NCBI RefSeq assembly: GCF_900182655.1
Contig: NZ_FXTC01000016.1
Location: forward strand, 1 to 64,000
Length of the DNA: 64,000 nucleotides
Reading direction: 5' to 3'
DNA from: Chryseobacterium rhizoplanae
Lineage (GTDB): Bacteria; Bacteroidota; Bacteroidia; Flavobacteriales; Weeksellaceae
Of this stretch, positions 61,653 through 64,000 are shown one piece after another; the stretch's first letter is position 1; each line of letters begins with the position of its first letter. A model generated the notes under the pieces. It was given only the letters and a program-made list of their open reading frames with translations. It did not search any database and was not told the origin of the DNA. The position numbers and the translations under genes are program-made.

Positions 61653-61798
61653 TATTAAATTTTAGAAGTGCAAAGATAATAAATTTAAGGCTTAAAGTTC
61701 AAAAAGTCAATTGTGAATGGTCAATTCGCTGCGCTTGTTAATTTTTGTAAATGTGAAAATTCACGATTCACTGTGCGAAGCAAAAATTCACGATTCAT
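61653..61798. repeat. Intergenic repeats with 15-bp direct repeat
   Basis: AAAATTCACGATTCA occurs at 61756-61770 and 61783-61797, separated by CTGTGCGAAGC. Together with GTGAATGGTCAATTCGCTGCGC before them, this looks like a dispersed flavobacterial repeat family. No gene is seen. Confidence 0.65.
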
Positions 61799-62296
61799 TT
61801 ATGCTTCCTTTTTAATTTTTTCAAACGTCTGGAAACAGAAATCATAGCCGTTCTTTTCATCTTTCTCATGACAGATTTCGTTTGTTTTTTTCCAGATCTT
61901 CGGATCTATTTTCGGAAAGAATGTATCGGCTTCAAGATCTGCTTTCACCAAAGTAACTTCAAGCTTGTCTACCACCTCCATCGTCTGTTCGTAGATATTT
62001 CCTCCGCCGATAACGAAAACTTCTTCGTCTATCTTTTTAGCAAACTTCAATGCTTCCTTGATACTTCCTACAATAAGGATACCTTCCTCAAACCAGTCTT
62101 TCTTTCTTGACACAACAATATTGGTACGGTTCGGAAGGGGTTTCCCAATACTTTCATATGTTTTTCTTCCCATGATAATCGGATGCCCTGAAGTAATATC
62201 TTTAAAATGTTTTAAATCTTTAGGAAGATGCCAAAGCAACTGATTATCAAAACCAATTTCATTTTTCTCTCCCATTGCCACCACTATTGTTGTCAT
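61799..62296 (-). CDS. folA: Dihydrofolate reductase
   Basis: FolA reduces dihydrofolate to tetrahydrofolate. The 165-aa product has IVVAMGEKNEIGFDNQLLWHLPKDLKHFK near the N-terminus, GRKTYESIGKPLPNRTNIVVSR in the middle, and VFVIGGGNIYEQ near residue 105, all DHFR motifs. Its stop lies next to the repeat region. A minus-strand -7 box TAATTTTG (62319 to 62312) lies 15 nt before the ATG. Confidence 0.95.
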   Translation of the reverse strand: MTTIVVAMGEKNEIGFDNQLLWHLPKDLKHFKDITSGHPIIMGRKTYESIGKPLPNRTNIVVSRKKDWFEEGILIVGSIKEALKFAKKIDEEVFVIGGGNIYEQTMEVVDKLEVTLVKADLEADTFFPKIDPKIWKKTNEICHEKDEKNGYDFCFQTFEKIKKEA

Positions 62297-62311
62297 TCAA
62301 ATAATTTTTTA

Positions 62312-62339
62312 CAAAATTAGCACATAATTTGTATATTTG
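62312..62339. promoter_or_regulatory. Divergent -7 boxes for folA and lemA
   Basis: Minus-strand TAATTTTG (62319 to 62312) is 15 nt before folA; plus-strand TATATTTG (62332-62339) is 30 nt before lemA. Both are perfect TAnnTTTG matches. Confidence 0.6.
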
Positions 62340-62369
62340 GTTAGCACAAAAAATTTAAAAAAATAAACT

Positions 62370-62975
62370 ATGAAAAATAAAGGATGTTTGGGCGCCGGAA
62401 CAATTGGTATTGCCCTCCTTATCATTGTTGCTGTTCTATTCTTCTGGGGAAAAAGCGGATATAATAATTTCGTAACCAAAGAACAGACGGTTAACACAAA
62501 ATGGTCAAACGTAGAAACTGTGTATCAGAAAAGAGCGAACCTTATTCCTAACCTGGAAAGAACGGTAAAATCGTATTCAAAATTTGAGCAGGAAACTTTA
62601 ACGAAAGTTGTAGAAGCACGTTCTAAAGCTACCTCTATCAACATCGATCCTACGAATATGACGGACGCTGATATTGCTAAATTCCAGGCAGCACAGGGTG
62701 AACTATCCGGAGCATTGAGCCGATTGATGGCGGTAGTAGAGTCTTATCCTAACTTAAAAGCCGATCAGCAGTATATCAACTTCCAAAGAGAATATACCGC
62801 TATCGAAAACAGCATCAGAACAGAAACTGTTTATTACAACGAAGCTGCACAGGATTACAACACTTCTATCAAGACTTTCCCGAATAATATTCTGGCGAAT
62901 TTCACCAACTTTAAAGAAAAACCTTATTTCAAAGCTGAAGCAGGTGCTCAGAAAGCCCCTGAAGTATTCAAATAA
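62370..62975 (+). CDS. lemA: LemA family protein
   Basis: The 201-aa product has one N-terminal membrane helix (about residues 9-26) and the LemA helical bundle: NTKWSNVETVYQKRANLIPNLERTVK, AQGELSGALSRLMAVVESYPNLKAD and FPNNILANFTNFKEKPYF. LemA proteins are membrane-anchored helical proteins of uncertain function. In this operon it precedes two TPM-domain genes, the standard arrangement in Bacteroidetes. Confidence 0.93.
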   Translation: MKNKGCLGAGTIGIALLIIVAVLFFWGKSGYNNFVTKEQTVNTKWSNVETVYQKRANLIPNLERTVKSYSKFEQETLTKVVEARSKATSINIDPTNMTDADIAKFQAAQGELSGALSRLMAVVESYPNLKADQQYINFQREYTAIENSIRTETVYYNEAAQDYNTSIKTFPNNILANFTNFKEKPYFKAEAGAQKAPEVFK

Positions 62976-62978
62976 ATA

Positions 62979-63407
62979 ATGGGTAATTTCCTTACAAATC
63001 AACAGATCGCTTCCCTTGTGGAAGCGATTCAGTCTGCGGAAGATCATTCTACGGGAGAGATCAGAGTACATATTGATTCCAACACGGATAATCGGGATGC
63101 CAAAACAGCATTTGAGGTTTTCAAAAAACTCGATATGGACAAAACTGCTGAAAGAAATGCTGTTCTTTTCCATGTCAATTTTGAACAGAAATATCTGACC
63201 ATCATTGGGGATATCGGAATCCATGAAAAGGTAAAACAGACTTACTGGGATCATCTTCACGACTATATTACTGCTGAGTTTGCCAAAGGACGTTATTATC
63301 AGGCTCTGAAAAGTGCCATCCTGGAAACAGGACTTGAACTCAAAAAACATTTTCCTGTAGAAGGAGAAAACCCAAACCAACTCCCAAATGAAATTACGTT
63401 CTCTTAA
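62979..63407 (+). CDS. TPM-domain protein (cytoplasmic type)
   Basis: The 142-aa product lacks a signal peptide and contains a TPM (DUF477) domain: VEAIQSAEDHSTGEIRVHIDS, HVNFEQKYLTIIGDIGIHEKV and DHLHDYITAEFAKG. Stand-alone cytoplasmic TPM proteins after lemA are common. Starts 3 nt after the lemA stop and overlaps the next gene by 20 nt. Confidence 0.88.
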   Translation: MGNFLTNQQIASLVEAIQSAEDHSTGEIRVHIDSNTDNRDAKTAFEVFKKLDMDKTAERNAVLFHVNFEQKYLTIIGDIGIHEKVKQTYWDHLHDYITAEFAKGRYYQALKSAILETGLELKKHFPVEGENPNQLPNEITFS

Positions 63408-64000
63408 AATAGTATTTTCATTTCTATTGCTTTGCTTTTACACTTTTGTATCAGCACAATATACTATTCCTGAAAAACCGGCCGTTCTTTATCCTGTTTT
63501 TGATGAAGCCAATCTACTTTCTCAACAGGAAAAAGATGCCCTGAATAATAAGCTGATTAAGTTTGCAGATACTACCTCAACGGAAATTGAAGTAGTAATC
63601 ATCCGTTCTACCAAAGGAGAGGATGTCAACTTTCTGGCAACCATGTTCGGACAGAAATGGAAAATCGGAAAAAAAGGAGTAGATAACGGTGTCGTTTTCC
63701 TTATCGCCACTGAAGACAGAACAATGTCTATCCAGCAGGGACGTGCTGTAGAACAATATCTTACCGCTTCAGTAGCAGGACAGATCTTAGATTATATTGT
63801 CACGCCTAACTTCAAGAAAGGGCTGTGGTACGATGGAATCAATGGAGGAACCTCAGCCATTATGGAAGCTGTTCAGGGGAAATTCAAACCTGTGGCAACA
63901 ACGGCTCCTTCCGGTAATGGAAGTGCTTTTAAGGTTCTGATTATTGCTTTCGTTATCTTCATCATTATAACCATACTTTTCGGCAACAGAGGCGGTGGAC
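63388..64000 (+). CDS. TPM-domain membrane protein, partial (YgcG-type)
   Basis: The gene is cut at the window end, with 204 codons visible. The product has a signal peptide (about residues 1-23, ending VSAQ), then a TPM domain at about 35-165 (VFDEANLLSQQEKDALNNKL, EIEVVIIRSTKGEDV, KKGVDNGVVFLIATEDRTM). A membrane helix is visible near 185-200 before a Gly-rich part starts. It overlaps the preceding TPM gene by 20 nt and forms the third gene of the lemA operon. Confidence 0.85.
   Translation, partial: MKLRSLKIVFSFLLLCFYTFVSAQYTIPEKPAVLYPVFDEANLLSQQEKDALNNKLIKFADTTSTEIEVVIIRSTKGEDVNFLATMFGQKWKIGKKGVDNGVVFLIATEDRTMSIQQGRAVEQYLTASVAGQILDYIVTPNFKKGLWYDGINGGTSAIMEAVQGKFKPVATTAPSGNGSAFKVLIIAFVIFIIITILFGNRGGG

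Noticed and set aside
62754..63380. Long minus-strand open frame over lemA and the TPM gene
   Set aside because: Although 208 codons long, it lies opposite two well-supported genes and has no recognisable domain or start signal.
1..64000. CRISPR array
   Set aside because: No set of regularly spaced 25-40 bp direct repeats is present; the tandem repeats seen are short and low-complexity.
1..64000. Insertion sequence or prophage
   Set aside because: No transposase, integrase, phage structural gene or terminal target duplications were found. The GG-leader genes and toxin cassette lack mobility genes.

Overview
The window looks like a chromosomal segment of a Flavobacteriia bacterium, most likely Chryseobacterium or a close relative in the Weeksellaceae. 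The reasons are an AT-rich genome, TAnnTTTG (-7) promoter boxes instead of sigma-70 -10 boxes, few Shine-Dalgarno sequences, a type IX secretion (T9SS) sorting domain, a PorP/SprF-family protein, double-glycine microproteins of the kind seen in Chryseobacterium, and families such as DUF5606, DUF349 and DUF3822. The genus is inferred from recalled family features, not from a search.

Layout. 1-360 holds a CAT-anticodon tRNA (most likely Ile2) with its terminator. 361-11446 is mostly housekeeping: methylmalonyl-CoA epimerase, rbfA, a LolC/E-like permease, a secreted T9SS endonuclease, aroE, a DUF349 protein, ribD, two six-cysteine GG-leader microproteins, a YigZ/IMPACT protein, a YugP-like membrane protease, an acetyltransferase-like protein and a 58-aa membrane protein. 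11720-26246 is a complete 14-subunit respiratory complex I operon (nuoA-N). NuoG is very short, and an outer-membrane beta-barrel-like gene sits between nuoF and nuoG. 26401-31694 is the clearest accessory cassette: a LysM-like protein, a LysM plus DUF4280 (PAAR-like) protein, a 750-aa predicted toxin joining a GH19 lysozyme/chitinase domain to an L,D-transpeptidase-like domain, and an SH3-domain lipoprotein as candidate immunity protein. It looks like an orphan contractile-injection (T6SS/eCIS) effector module.

32004-43053 contains a GAF protein, an HD phosphodiesterase fused to a Pycsar-effector-like transmembrane domain, a 1238-aa lipoprotein combining a metallophosphoesterase, a kinase-like middle region and an Omp85-like barrel, a few exported proteins and MazG. 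43320-53732 carries DUF5606, def, ruvX, sixA-like, an archaemetzincin-like lipoprotein, a serine beta-lactamase-family protein, small exported proteins, a YfcE-like phosphoesterase, an Smr protein, DUF3822, rsmD, a divergent HxlR/nitroreductase pair with a perfect 18-bp operator-like inverted repeat, and murI. 53794-64000 has hemW, porP/sprF, an RluD-type pseudouridine synthase, a PASTA protein, ddl, coaD, a four-helix-bundle (S23-type) gene bounded by inverted repeats, a TRIC-type channel, a TPR protein, folA, and a lemA-TPM-TPM operon cut off by the window end.

How the genes work together. Complex I is the only large co-transcribed machine, and its spacers are filled by short low-complexity repeats. 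Cell-wall genes cluster near 53-59 kb (murI, PASTA, ddl). The 26.4-31.7 kb cassette and the HD-PycTM gene are the best candidates for antagonism or defence functions. Many genes have -7 boxes so close to their start codons that their mRNAs should be leaderless or nearly so.
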